DNA from: an uncultured Pseudomonadota bacterium
Lineage (GTDB): Bacteria; Pseudomonadota; Gammaproteobacteria; Steroidobacterales; Steroidobacteraceae
Reading direction: 5' to 3'
Assembly: GCA_902826575.1 (NCBI GenBank)
Contig: CADEFJ010000017.1
Span: forward strand, 1 to 42,113
Length of the DNA stretch: 42,113 bases
This document shows, one piece after another, positions 7,068 to 17,259 of the stretch. Below the pieces are notes generated by a model. That model worked only from the letters and a program-made list of their open reading frames with translations, was not told the DNA's origin and did no database searches. The stretch's first letter is position 1, and the number at the start of each line of letters is the position of its first letter. The translations under genes were made by a program, and so were the position numbers.

Positions 7068-9083
7068 TCACAGCACCAGTACCAGCAGGCCGATCAGGGT
7101 CAGGAAACTGTACAGCAGATACGTCGAAATCCGCCCGCGCTGCAGCCGCGAGACGAGAGCGGCGAGGCCCTGGACGGTGCGGTCGATCGGGCGATAGAGC
7201 CAGCCCCAGAACGGATCGTCGATCTGCACCGCGTAGACCGGCGAAGTGTCGGACGGTGACGGGACGATGCGGGTTATCACGAAGAATGGGGCGAAGATGC
7301 GCCGTATGGGCTGGCCAAATCCCTCCGCCGTGTCCTGCATGCGCGAATCGAGGCGACCAAAGCCGCAGTCCCACGCCGGACCGCGGCGCACTCCGGCGTG
7401 GTAGTACCGGCGCACGACCAGCGCTGCGACCACGACCACCGCGACGAGGCCAAGCAGGAAGACGATCGGTCCGTACGCCGCGCGTTCCGCCGAGATCGGC
7501 GAGAGCAGCCACCAGGAGTCGAGTCGGTCGCCCAGTGTCGCGCCGAGCAGCTGCGCGCTGACGATTTCGAGGAAGCGCAGCACGACGACGGGCAGCACGC
7601 CGAGCAGCACACAGGCAAGCGCGAACCAGGCGAGGCCGAGGCGTTCGAGTCCGCCGGGATCCCGGGCCTTGTCGAGTGCAGGCTCACGTGGGCGACCGAG
7701 GAAAATCACGCCGTAGAATTTCACCATGACATAGGCGGACAGCGCCGTGATGAGCGCGAGCAGTGCCGCCCCAAGCGGCACGAACATGTCAATGAAGGGC
7801 TGGGGCACGCTGGCCGTGAACAGGAACACCTGCAGCAGCAGCCACTCGGAAACGAAGCCATTGAGCGGCGGCAATCCTGCAAGGGCGAGTGTGCCGATGA
7901 GCGCGAGGCCGGCGACCCACGGCATGTGGTGGATCAGCCCGCCGAGCTTGCCGAGATTGCGCTCGCCGGTTGCGTGCAGCACCGAGCCCGTGGCGAGGAA
8001 CAGCAGGCTCTTGAAGCAGGCGTGGTTCAGGCAATGATACAGCGTCGCAAGCAGCGCGATCGCCGCGAGCGTATCGAGTCCGAAGCCGCGGAACATCAGG
8101 GTGAGGCCTGCGCCGCTGAAGGCGATACCGAGGTTTTCGATCGACGAGTAGGCGAGCAGGCGTTTCATGTCGGTCTGCACGGCGGCGAACACGACGCCGA
8201 ACAATGCCGTACCGAGACCAAGTCCCAGCGTCACGAGTCCCCACCACCACAGGGGTTCGCCGATGAGGTCGAGTGCGACGCGCAGCGTGCCGTACACGGC
8301 CATCTTGAGCATCACCCCGCTCAGCAACGCAGACACGGGCGAGGGCGCGGCCGGGTGCGCTTCCGGCAGCCACACGTGCAGCGGCAACAGGCCCGCCTTG
8401 GCGCCGAAGCCGGCCAGCGCAAGGAAGAACGCAGCCGAGGCCCACGGCGCCGGGTGCGAGGCGCTGCGCATGGCATCGAAGGTGAAGTGCCAGCTGCCGC
8501 CCTGCAGGATGCCGAAGGACAGCAGGATCGCGAGCGCACCGATGTGCGCAATGAGCAGGTACAGGAAGCCGGCGCGCTGGATCGCCGGTACCTTGTGCTG
8601 CGTGACGACGAGGAAGTACGACGCCAGCGCCATCGACTCCCACGCCACCATGAAGGCGTAGGCGTCATCGGCGAGCAGCACCGCTGCCATGCTGGCGAGG
8701 AACACGTGGTACTGGAAGCCGAGCAGGCCAGGCGCCGCACCGGGTCCGTCGCGAAAGTAGCCCGCGGCGAACAGGGAGATCCCGAATGAGCCGCCGCCAA
8801 GCAACGCGAGGAACACGCAGGCAAGCGCGTCCTGGCGCGCGTGGAACGGCAGGTCGGGCAGTCCAAGGAGCATCTCGCGTGTCTCGACGGGCGCGGTGAT
8901 GCCGACGACGGCGTTGACGAGCATCGCGAGGCCGACAAGCGCTCCCAACGGAAAGATGACATGCGCGACAAAGCGGGTATTGCGGGGCGCAAACAGGCCG
9001 GCTACGCCGAGCAGCAGCCAGGCGCCGATCAGTACCAGAGTGGCGTCGATCGGCGAGTAGCCTCCCCAGATGGACCAGGACAT
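7068..9083 (-). CDS. hyfB: Proton-translocating antiporter-like subunit (HyfB family), first gene of the operon
   Basis: 671 aa, matching the length of HyfB. The central antiporter domain (about residues 120-430) shows the essential glutamate in VAWESMALASYF, the lysine in GFGAKAGLLPLHVWLPEAHP and a second lysine region around KRLLAYSSIENLG. The long C-terminal part carries a last membrane segment (STYLLYSFLTLIGLL). The ATG at 9083 (MSWSIWGGYS) is preferred; the open frame runs about 54 codons further up, but that stretch is polar, rich in Arg and unlike the family. No ribosome binding site precedes this ATG, and the best promoter would start the message only a few bases in front of it. Confidence 0.9.
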   Translation of the reverse strand: MSWSIWGGYSPIDATLVLIGAWLLLGVAGLFAPRNTRFVAHVIFPLGALVGLAMLVNAVVGITAPVETREMLLGLPDLPFHARQDALACVFLALLGGGSFGISLFAAGYFRDGPGAAPGLLGFQYHVFLASMAAVLLADDAYAFMVAWESMALASYFLVVTQHKVPAIQRAGFLYLLIAHIGALAILLSFGILQGGSWHFTFDAMRSASHPAPWASAAFFLALAGFGAKAGLLPLHVWLPEAHPAAPSPVSALLSGVMLKMAVYGTLRVALDLIGEPLWWWGLVTLGLGLGTALFGVVFAAVQTDMKRLLAYSSIENLGIAFSGAGLTLMFRGFGLDTLAAIALLATLYHCLNHACFKSLLFLATGSVLHATGERNLGKLGGLIHHMPWVAGLALIGTLALAGLPPLNGFVSEWLLLQVFLFTASVPQPFIDMFVPLGAALLALITALSAYVMVKFYGVIFLGRPREPALDKARDPGGLERLGLAWFALACVLLGVLPVVVLRFLEIVSAQLLGATLGDRLDSWWLLSPISAERAAYGPIVFLLGLVAVVVVAALVVRRYYHAGVRRGPAWDCGFGRLDSRMQDTAEGFGQPIRRIFAPFFVITRIVPSPSDTSPVYAVQIDDPFWGWLYRPIDRTVQGLAALVSRLQRGRISTYLLYSFLTLIGLLVLVL

Positions 9084-9092
9084 ATCGATGAC

Positions 9093-9121
9093 ATTAGCAT
9101 TTGGTGAGCCAAGACGTTCAA
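9093..9121 (-). promoter_or_regulatory. Putative promoter of the hyf-like operon
   Basis: On the minus strand TTGAAC (9116-9121) and GCTAAT (9093-9098) are 17 bp apart. Transcription would start near 9086, about 3 nt before the hyfB ATG, giving an almost leaderless message, which agrees with the missing ribosome binding site. The 72-bp gap is shared with the divergent amidohydrolase gene. Confidence 0.4.
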
Positions 9122-9155
9122 AGGCGCGCCGCAGGCGCCACCCGCTGGACGTCGG

Positions 9156-10862
9156 ATGATCAGGCAACCTGGGGGGCGCGTGTCGAGATCTGTCGGCATT
9201 TTGTTGTGTGCGTTGTGGCTTGCCGCCTGCCAGGGGGCGCCGCAACGCGCCGATTTGCTGATCGAGAACGGTTTCATCATCGATGGTCGCGGTGGCGAGC
9301 CCTATCGTGGTGCGGTGGCGGTAGCCGATGGACGTGTCCTCGCCATTGGCCCGCGGCTCGACGGCATGCTGGCGACCCGGACCGTGGACGCCGGCGGACT
9401 GGTCGTGGCACCCGGGTTCATCAACGTGTTGTCCTGGGCGCCCGATTCACTGATCCACGACGGACGCGGCCTGAGCGACATCCGCCAGGGCGTCACGCTG
9501 GAGATTTTCGGCGAGGGTGATTCGTACGGACCGCTGTCGCCGGCGGCCCGCTCGGAGATGCTGGCTACCCAGGGCGACATCCGCTACGACATCAGCTGGA
9601 CGACGCTCGGTGGTTTCCTCGAGTTCCTGGTCGCAAAAGGCGTGTCGCCCAATGTGGCGTCATTCGTGGGTGCCGCAACGGTGCGGGTGCACGAGGTCGG
9701 CTACGCCAACCGCGCACCGACCGCGGCCGAACTCGCCCGCATGCAGGATCTGGTGCGCGATGCGATGCGCGAAGGTGCCCTCGGTGTCGGCAGCGCGCTG
9801 ATCTACGCCCCCGGCGCCTACGCGAAGACAGAAGAGCTGACGGCACTGGCGCGGGCCGCTGGCGAGCTGGGCGGAGGCTATATCTCGCATCTGCGCAGCG
9901 AAACCGATCGCTTGCTCGAGGCGCTGGACGAGCTGATTGGCATCGCCCGCGATGCGGGCGTACACGGCGAAGTGCACCATCTCAAGGCGGCAGGTCTGTC
10001 CAACTGGCCCAGGATGCAAGTCGCGATCGAGCGCATCGAGGCGGCGCGTACCGCCGGACTTGGCATCAGCGCGAACATGTACACCTATACGGCCGGCGCC
10101 ACGGGTCTCGATGCCGCCATGCCGCCGTGGGTGCAGGAGGGCGGGCTCGAGGGCTGGATCGAGCGATTGCGCGATCCCGCGATCGCCCGCCGGGTCGCCG
10201 GCGAGATGCGCGCGCCAGGCAGGGACTGGGAGAACCTGTACCACGCGGCAGGTTCGGCCGATCGGGTCGTGCTGATCGGCTTCAAGAACGAGGCGCTGAA
10301 ACCATTGACCGGCCAGACCCTCGCGGAAGTCGCGCGCGCGCGCGGCATGTCGCCCGAAGAGGCGGCCATAGCACTCGTGATCGAGGATCGCTCGCGCGTC
10401 GAGGCGGCCTATTTCCTGATGTCGGAAGAAAATGTGCGCCTGGGACTGTCCCAGCCCTGGGTCAGCATCGAATCGGACGAGGGCGCCCTCGCACCGGAAG
10501 GCGTGTTCCTCGCCAGCAGCAACCATCCGCGTGCCTACGGCAGCTTTGCCCGCTTTCTCGGCAAGTATGTGCGCGAGGAGCAGGTGGCGACGCTGCCCGA
10601 CGCGATCCGCAGGCTGACCCGACTGCCGGCGGAGAACTGGAAGCTGCGGGATCGCGGTTGCCTCGATCGTGGCTGCCACGCCGACATCGTGATCTTCGAT
10701 CCCGCGACGATCGGGGATCAGGCGACTTTCGAGCAGCCACACAGGTTCGCGACCGGCGTCCGCGACGTGTTTGTCAACGGCGTGCAGGTGCTGGAAAAGG
10801 GCGAACACACCGGCGCGACGCCGGGCCAGGTGGTGCGCGGCCCCGGCTGGACGGGTTGGTAA
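9156..10862 (+). CDS. Lipoprotein amidohydrolase, N-acyl-D-amino-acid deacylase-like
   Basis: 568 aa. The N-terminus has a lipoprotein signal (ILLCALWLAAC, lipobox LAAC), so the enzyme should sit outside the inner membrane, anchored by lipid. The rest resembles D-aminoacylases: a small N-terminal beta part (ADLLIENGFIIDGRG), the TIM barrel, and the C-terminal ADIVIFDPATI strand. Several metal or active-site positions are kept: His in YISHLRSE, His in GEVHHLKAAG, Asp in SIESDEGAL. The first HxH motif after PGFI is missing: the sequence reads PGFINVLSWAPDS, and the bridging Cys position is replaced by an EGDSYGP stretch. The ATG at 9156 is used; a GTG at 9180 behind GGGGGG is the alternative and gives a shorter, tidier signal peptide. 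The substrate is unknown. Confidence 0.82.
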   Translation: MIRQPGGRVSRSVGILLCALWLAACQGAPQRADLLIENGFIIDGRGGEPYRGAVAVADGRVLAIGPRLDGMLATRTVDAGGLVVAPGFINVLSWAPDSLIHDGRGLSDIRQGVTLEIFGEGDSYGPLSPAARSEMLATQGDIRYDISWTTLGGFLEFLVAKGVSPNVASFVGAATVRVHEVGYANRAPTAAELARMQDLVRDAMREGALGVGSALIYAPGAYAKTEELTALARAAGELGGGYISHLRSETDRLLEALDELIGIARDAGVHGEVHHLKAAGLSNWPRMQVAIERIEAARTAGLGISANMYTYTAGATGLDAAMPPWVQEGGLEGWIERLRDPAIARRVAGEMRAPGRDWENLYHAAGSADRVVLIGFKNEALKPLTGQTLAEVARARGMSPEEAAIALVIEDRSRVEAAYFLMSEENVRLGLSQPWVSIESDEGALAPEGVFLASSNHPRAYGSFARFLGKYVREEQVATLPDAIRRLTRLPAENWKLRDRGCLDRGCHADIVIFDPATIGDQATFEQPHRFATGVRDVFVNGVQVLEKGEHTGATPGQVVRGPGWTGW

Positions 10863-10890
10863 TACCGCCACTCACGGCCGCAAACCCTGT

Positions 10891-13800
10891 TCAGTGAGCG
10901 TGCACGGTCTGCCCGCGCATGCGGGTGATCGCGCGAGTCCAGTACTGCGGGGTGCGCGTGCCCTGCGCGACCAGTGCGTACACGGCAGGCACCACGAGCA
11001 GCGTGAGCACCATCGAGATCAACACGCCGTATACGACGACCACGCCGATGGGTTGGCGGCTTTCGGCGCCGGCACCGGTCGCGAGCAGCAGCGGCAGCGC
11101 GCCGAACGCACTGCACAGGCTCGTCATGAGCACGGGGCGCAGGCGGGTGACCGAGGCCTGCACGATCGCGTCCTTGAACGCCACGCCACGGTCGCGGAGC
11201 TGGTTCGAAAACTCCACGATCAGCACGCCGTTCTTCGCGGCGAGGCCAATCAGCATGACGATGGCGATCTGGCTGAACACATTGATCGAAATGCCGTAGA
11301 GCCACATGCCGCCGATTGCACCGACTATCGCGAGCGGCACGGTGGTCATGATGACGAATGGCAACACGAAGCTTTCGAACTGCGCGGCGAGCACCAGGAA
11401 CACGATCAGCAACGCGCCGAAGAAGGTCCAGTACAGCGACTGGCTGGCCTTCAGGTACTCGCGCGACTCGCCGTCGAAGTCGAGCTTGGCGGTGGGCGGC
11501 AGTTCCTCGTCGACGATCTGCCGGAAATAACGGACCGCATCGCCCATCGAATAGTCGCCCGCGAGGCCGGCACTGATCGTGATCGAGCGCAGCCGGTTGA
11601 AGCGGTTCAACTGGGTCGCCGTGGCCGCTTCGTTCAATTGCACGACACTCGCGAGCGGCACGAGCTCGCCGCTCGAGTCCGAGCGGACGTAGAGATTCTC
11701 GAGGCTGGTCGGCGAGCTGCGGTCCTCGCTGCGACCCTGCAGGATCACGTCGTATTCGCGCCCGCCCATGATGAAGGTCGTGGCGGTGCGCGAGGCCAGC
11801 ATGGTCTCGAGCGTGCGGGCGATGGCGTCGAGCGACAGGCCGAGGTCGGCGGCGCGATTGCGATCGACCGCGACGTCCATCTGCGGCTTGCGTTCCTTGT
11901 AATTGGAGTCGAGGTTGACCAGGCCCGGATTGGTGCTGGCGCGCTCGATCAGCTGGTCGCGCCATGCGGCAAGCGTCGCGTAGTCGGGACCCATGATGAC
12001 GGCCTGCAGCGGCTCCTGTCCGCCCCAGTTGAAGGCTGACGGCGTGGTGACGCTGGCTCGAACGCCAGGCAGCAGCGCCACCTCGCGCTGGATCGAATCG
12101 GCAACCTGGCGCGCGGTGCGCTCGCGCTGGCTCCAGTGCTTGAGCACCACCATGCCCATCGCGCGATTCACTTCGCTACCGGCCGCGCCGCCGAATCCCG
12201 GCACGCGGATCTGGTAGCGCGCGATGTCGCCATGGACGGCCTCGGCCGCGAAAATGTCTTCGAGGCGCGCGGCGTAGCCGTCCATGTAATCGAGTGAGGC
12301 ACCTTCCGGCCCGAACAGCATGACGCGCACGACGCCACGATCGTCCTGGGGCGTGCTCTCCTCCGGCAGGCGTGTGAACAGGCCGATTGCCACCGCGAAA
12401 ATCGCCAGCGCGCCACCGACGATGAGCCACGGCCGGCCGAGCGCCCGGTCAAGCAGGCTGCGGTAACGCTCGCTCATACGGTGGAACAGCCGGTCGATCG
12501 TCTCGCTGATGCGGCTGCGAACGGCGCCCGTCTGGAAGAGCTGCGCGGTCATCATCGGCGTCAATGTCAGCGCCACGAGACAGGAGAACAGGATGGAGGC
12601 GGCGAGCGTGAAGCCGAACTCCCCGAACAGCCGGCCGATGCGCCCGGTAAGGAACGAAATTGGCAGGAACACCGCGGCCAGCACCAGCGTGGTCGCAACG
12701 ACCGCAAAGCCGATTTCCCGGCTGCCGTCGATGGCGGCCAGCAGGCTGTTCTCACCGCGCTCGATGCGCCGGTAGATGTTCTCGAGCATGACGATGGCAT
12801 CGTCGACGACGAGACCGATCGCGAGCACGATGCCGAGCAGTGTCAAGGTATTGATCGTGAAGCCCATGGCGTAGATCGCCGCGCAGGCCCCGATGATCGA
12901 CACCGGGATAGTGACGGCCGGAATCAGCGTCGCACGCCAGCTGCCGAGAAAGGCGTAGATGACAACCAGCACGAGCAGGACCGAAATGCCGAGCGCGATC
13001 AGCACCTCGCGCATCGAAGACTTGATGAACTCCGAGCGGTCGACGTTGGTGCCGATCTGCGTGCCTGCGGGCAACTCGGCGTTGATCGCCGCGACCTCGG
13101 CGTGCGCCGCGGCCGCCACGGTCAGCGCATTGGCGTTGGACTGCGGCTCGAGGCCGATTGAAATGCCGGCCACGCCCAGCGTGCGGGAAATCGTGCGCTC
13201 GTTCTCGGCGGCGAGCGCGATTTCGGCCACCTCGCCGAGTCGCACGAGATAACCGTCCGGACTGCGCCCGACGACGAGTTGCCGGAAGTCGTCCGGTGTC
13301 GTGAGGCCGGTGGCGGTATTCAGCACGAATTCGCGCACTCGCGATTCGAGCCGCCCGGCGGGCAGCTGCACGTTCTCGCGCCGCAGTGCCGACTCGACGT
13401 CGTTGACGGTCAGCCGGCGCGCGGCCAGCGCTTCGGCATCGAGCCAGACGCGCATCGCGTAGCGGCGATCACCGCTCAGCTGCACGCGCGCGATGCCCGG
13501 CACGGCAGCGAAGCGATCCGCGATGTTGCGCTCGACATAGTCGCTCAGTTCGAGCGTGGTCATCTTGTCGCTGGCGATGTTGACGTAGAGGATTGGCTCG
13601 GCGCTGCTGTCGGCCTTGACGATTTCGGGCGGATCCGCCTGGTCCGGCAGGTTGCTCAGCACGCGCGCCACCCGGTCGCGCACGTCATTGGCCGCGGCGT
13701 CAACATCGCGACCGAGGTCGAACTCGAGATTGATGCGCGAGCGGCCGTCGCTGCTGGTCGACTTCAGCGTTTCGATGCCCTCGAGACCCGCGACCCGCTC

Positions 13801-14010
13801 CTCGATCGGTTGGGTGACTTTCGTCTCGAGGATCTCGGCGGATGCTCCGAGGTAGCGCGTATCGATCGATACGATGGGCGGGTTGATGTCGGGAAACTCG
13901 CGAATCGTGGACCACAGGCGGGTGAGCGCGACCAGCCCGACCACGACGAGCAGCAGGCTGACGACGAGTGCCAGGATCGGTCGGTGAACGGAGATCTCGG
14001 AAATTCGCAT
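10891..14010 (-). CDS. RND superfamily efflux permease (AcrB/MdtB-like)
   Basis: 1039 aa inner-membrane proton-driven pump of the usual length, with the N-terminal membrane helix after MRISEISVHRPILALVV, two large periplasmic loops and twelve expected helices. The proton-relay residues are visible: the Asp pair in GLVVDDAIVMLENIYRR (helix 4) and the Lys in LIGLAAKNGVLIVEFSNQ (helix 10). These and the overall layout fit the multidrug (HAE1-like) branch; the export substrate cannot be read from sequence. No membrane-fusion protein or outer-membrane channel gene lies next to it, so it must use partners encoded elsewhere. It follows cysQ by 6 bp on the same strand and is probably co-transcribed with it. 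Its end faces the amidohydrolase stop across 28 bp with no terminator seen. Confidence 0.93.
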   Translation of the reverse strand: MRISEISVHRPILALVVSLLLVVVGLVALTRLWSTIREFPDINPPIVSIDTRYLGASAEILETKVTQPIEERVAGLEGIETLKSTSSDGRSRINLEFDLGRDVDAAANDVRDRVARVLSNLPDQADPPEIVKADSSAEPILYVNIASDKMTTLELSDYVERNIADRFAAVPGIARVQLSGDRRYAMRVWLDAEALAARRLTVNDVESALRRENVQLPAGRLESRVREFVLNTATGLTTPDDFRQLVVGRSPDGYLVRLGEVAEIALAAENERTISRTLGVAGISIGLEPQSNANALTVAAAAHAEVAAINAELPAGTQIGTNVDRSEFIKSSMREVLIALGISVLLVLVVIYAFLGSWRATLIPAVTIPVSIIGACAAIYAMGFTINTLTLLGIVLAIGLVVDDAIVMLENIYRRIERGENSLLAAIDGSREIGFAVVATTLVLAAVFLPISFLTGRIGRLFGEFGFTLAASILFSCLVALTLTPMMTAQLFQTGAVRSRISETIDRLFHRMSERYRSLLDRALGRPWLIVGGALAIFAVAIGLFTRLPEESTPQDDRGVVRVMLFGPEGASLDYMDGYAARLEDIFAAEAVHGDIARYQIRVPGFGGAAGSEVNRAMGMVVLKHWSQRERTARQVADSIQREVALLPGVRASVTTPSAFNWGGQEPLQAVIMGPDYATLAAWRDQLIERASTNPGLVNLDSNYKERKPQMDVAVDRNRAADLGLSLDAIARTLETMLASRTATTFIMGGREYDVILQGRSEDRSSPTSLENLYVRSDSSGELVPLASVVQLNEAATATQLNRFNRLRSITISAGLAGDYSMGDAVRYFRQIVDEELPPTAKLDFDGESREYLKASQSLYWTFFGALLIVFLVLAAQFESFVLPFVIMTTVPLAIVGAIGGMWLYGISINVFSQIAIVMLIGLAAKNGVLIVEFSNQLRDRGVAFKDAIVQASVTRLRPVLMTSLCSAFGALPLLLATGAGAESRQPIGVVVVYGVLISMVLTLLVVPAVYALVAQGTRTPQYWTRAITRMRGQTVHAH

Positions 14011-14016
14011 CGTTGA

Positions 14017-14833
<817 letters not shown>

Positions 14834-14835
<2 letters not shown>

Positions 14836-15841
14836 GTCCAGATCAAGGCTTCTTCGACTACTGCCGTTCATTGCTGCCGCGCTCGCCGTGACCAGCGCGC
14901 AGGCCACCGTCTACGAGTTGCCGGCTACCGGCGCGGCTCTCTTTGGCAGCGTAGAGCATACCGTGACCGCGTACGAGGACACGCTGATCGACCTTGGCCG
15001 GCGCTACAGCCTGGGATATGAGGAAATCCGCCGCGTGAATCCGCAGGTCGATCCCTGGCTGCCGGGCGAGGGCACGGCTGTGCTGCTGCCGGGCCAGCGT
15101 ATCCTGCCGAGCGGACCGCGCGAAGGTATCGTCGTGAACCTGCCGGAGCATCGGCTCTATTATTTCCCGAAGCCGAAGAAGGGCGGGAAGGCGCTGGTCT
15201 ATACCTATCCGGTCAGCATCGGCAAGATGGACTGGAAGACCCCGCTCGGCAAGACCCGCATCACGCAGAAAGAGAAGAATCCCAACTGGTATCCACCGGC
15301 ATCGGTGCGCAAGGAGCACGCCGCGCGCGGTGAGCCATTGCCGAGCGTCGTGCCGCCGGGCCCCGACAACCCGCTGGGCGCGTACAAGATGCGTCTCGCG
15401 ATCGGCGGGGGCAGTTACCTCATCCACGGTACCAACAACCCGGCGGCGGTCGGCATGGCGATCACGCACGGCTGTATCCGCATGTTCCCGGAGGATGTCG
15501 AAGAGCTCTTCGGCATGGCGGCGGTCGGCACGCCGGTCTATCTCGTCAACGAGCCGGTGAAGGTCGCCATCGTCGAAGGCGAGGTCTACCTCGAGGCACA
15601 TCCGCCGGTGGATGCCGAGGGGCAGACCACCGCAATCGATATCGACAAGTTCGCTGCCATGCTCGACTCGGCGCTCGGACCAAGCCGCACCGCCGTGCAT
15701 TGGGACCACGCGCTCGAAACCCTGCGGGCTGGCGACGGCATGCCGCAACTGATCGGCCTCGAGGCGGACGCCGATTCGGACGATGCGGGGATTGCCGCCA
15801 CGCCGGTCGTGGCGGGCGATCGCCCGGCACCGCGCGAGTAG
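14834..15841 (+). CDS. L,D-transpeptidase with LysM domain (ErfK/YbiS/YkuD family)
   Basis: 335 aa exported enzyme. A signal peptide (RLLRLLPFIAAALAVTSAQA) is followed by a LysM-like peptidoglycan-binding region (about residues 40-90) and a YkuD domain (about 97-235). The catalytic set is complete: His198 in LIHGTNN and Cys214 in THGCIRM. It should form 3-3 crosslinks in peptidoglycan or attach proteins to it, in the periplasm. The C-terminal 100 residues are of unknown role and rather acidic at the end. A TAGAAT hexamer at 14819-14824 would place the transcript start only a few bases before the ATG, with a weak -35 (TTCGGT). Confidence 0.92.
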
Positions 15842-15849
15842 TCTGGCCT

Positions 15850-17259
15850 TTGCGCCGGGCAGTCGTGCTGCTGGGCCCCGTCGCGTTCCTGTGTACGGTG
15901 CTGCTGCCCGCGCCTGCGGGATTCTCCCAACTTGCCTGGCCGACCGCGGGGCTGCTCGTGTGGATGGCCTTGTGGTGGATCACGGAGGCGGTGCCGCTTG
16001 CGGTAACCGCTCTGCTGCCACTGCTGGTCGTGCCGCTGATCGGACTGCCGCAGCCGGCGCAGATCCTCACGCAGTACGCGAATTCGACCATTTTCCTGAT
16101 CCTCGGCGGATTCCTGATCGGTCTTGCGATGGAGCGCTGGCAACTGCATCGGCGCATCGCCTATTCGATCGTCGCAGCGCTGGGCAGCCATCCACGCCGG
16201 CTGGTGCTCGGCGTGATGATCGCCACGGCGTTCGTCAGCATGTGGGTCTCTAACACCTCGACCACACTAATGATGCTGCCGGTGGCAAGTTCCATCGTGG
16301 CACTCGTCGTCGCCGGTGATCACGGGCGCCCGACCGCCAATTTCGCCACGGCGATGCTGCTCGGCGTCGCCTACGCCGCCACCATCGGCGGCCTCGGCAC
16401 GCTGATCGGCTCGCCGACAAACGCCCTGGTGCAGGGTTTCATGGCCCAGAGCTTCGGCCATGACCTCAGCTTCGCGACCTGGATGTCGTTCGGCATTCCG
16501 ACGGTGCTCGTGCTGCTGCCGGCGGCGTGGTGGATCCTGACGCGGATTGCACTGCCGTTCGACCTGCCGCCGGATACCCTGCCGCGCGATGTCATGAGCC
16601 GCGCACTGCATGAGCTCGGCCCGATGTCGCGGCCGGAACGGCGCGTGGCGATGATCGCACTGGTCACCGCGGCGCTGTGGATTTCGCGCCCGTGGCTGAT
16701 GGGCCTGCCCGGCCTGCACGGCCTGACCGACACCGTGATTGCCATCGGCGCGGGACTCGCGCTGTTCCTCGCGCCTTCCGGCACGGGACCCGGCATTGTG
16801 CTGCTCGATGCAGATGCCATGCGCAAGGTCCCCTGGGACGTGCTGATCCTGTTCGGCGGTGGGCTCGCACTCGCTGCCGCGATACAGGCGAGCACGCTGT
16901 CGGAAACCCTGGGTATCGCAATGCGCGGCTTTGCGCACTGGCCGCAGCTCGCGGTGACGCTCATGGTCGTGCTCATGATCGTGCTGTGGACCGAGTTCAA
17001 CAGCAATACCGCCACTGCCGCGACCTTCATGCCGGTCCTCGCGACGATGCTCGACGGCAACCCGCAGACGATACTCGTGCTGCTCGCGCCGGCCGCCATG
17101 GCGGCATCGGCGGGCTTCATGCTGCCCGTCGGCACGCCACCCAACGCCATCGTGTTTGCCACGGGCCGGATCACGATGCGCCAGATGCTGCGCACGGGAT
17201 TGCTGGTCGACGTCGCGGCAGTGGTCGTGATTACGCTGGTTGCGGTCGTGCTCCTGTGA
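15850..17259 (+). CDS. DASS (SLC13) family sodium-coupled anion/dicarboxylate symporter
   Basis: About 469 aa with some 11-12 hydrophobic segments. Both SNT signatures that line the substrate and sodium sites of DASS carriers are seen, VSNTSTTLMMLP in the first half and FNSNTATAATFMP in the second, along with GSPTNAL and GTPPNAIVF loops. The family imports succinate-type dicarboxylates, citrate or sulfate; the sequence alone does not tell which. The start is unsure: TTG at 15850 is the first in-frame start after the preceding stop, GTG at 15865 is next, and neither has a good ribosome binding site. Its stop overlaps the GTG of the flavin-reductase gene (GTGA), heading a four-gene coupled operon. 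Confidence 0.88.
   Translation: MRRAVVLLGPVAFLCTVLLPAPAGFSQLAWPTAGLLVWMALWWITEAVPLAVTALLPLLVVPLIGLPQPAQILTQYANSTIFLILGGFLIGLAMERWQLHRRIAYSIVAALGSHPRRLVLGVMIATAFVSMWVSNTSTTLMMLPVASSIVALVVAGDHGRPTANFATAMLLGVAYAATIGGLGTLIGSPTNALVQGFMAQSFGHDLSFATWMSFGIPTVLVLLPAAWWILTRIALPFDLPPDTLPRDVMSRALHELGPMSRPERRVAMIALVTAALWISRPWLMGLPGLHGLTDTVIAIGAGLALFLAPSGTGPGIVLLDADAMRKVPWDVLILFGGGLALAAAIQASTLSETLGIAMRGFAHWPQLAVTLMVVLMIVLWTEFNSNTATAATFMPVLATMLDGNPQTILVLLAPAAMAASAGFMLPVGTPPNAIVFATGRITMRQMLRTGLLVDVAAVVVITLVAVVLL

Noticed and set aside
7398-8789. Plus-strand open frame of about 463 codons
   Set aside because: Antisense to hyfB with the same low-complexity composition; the hyfB frame has clear family motifs.
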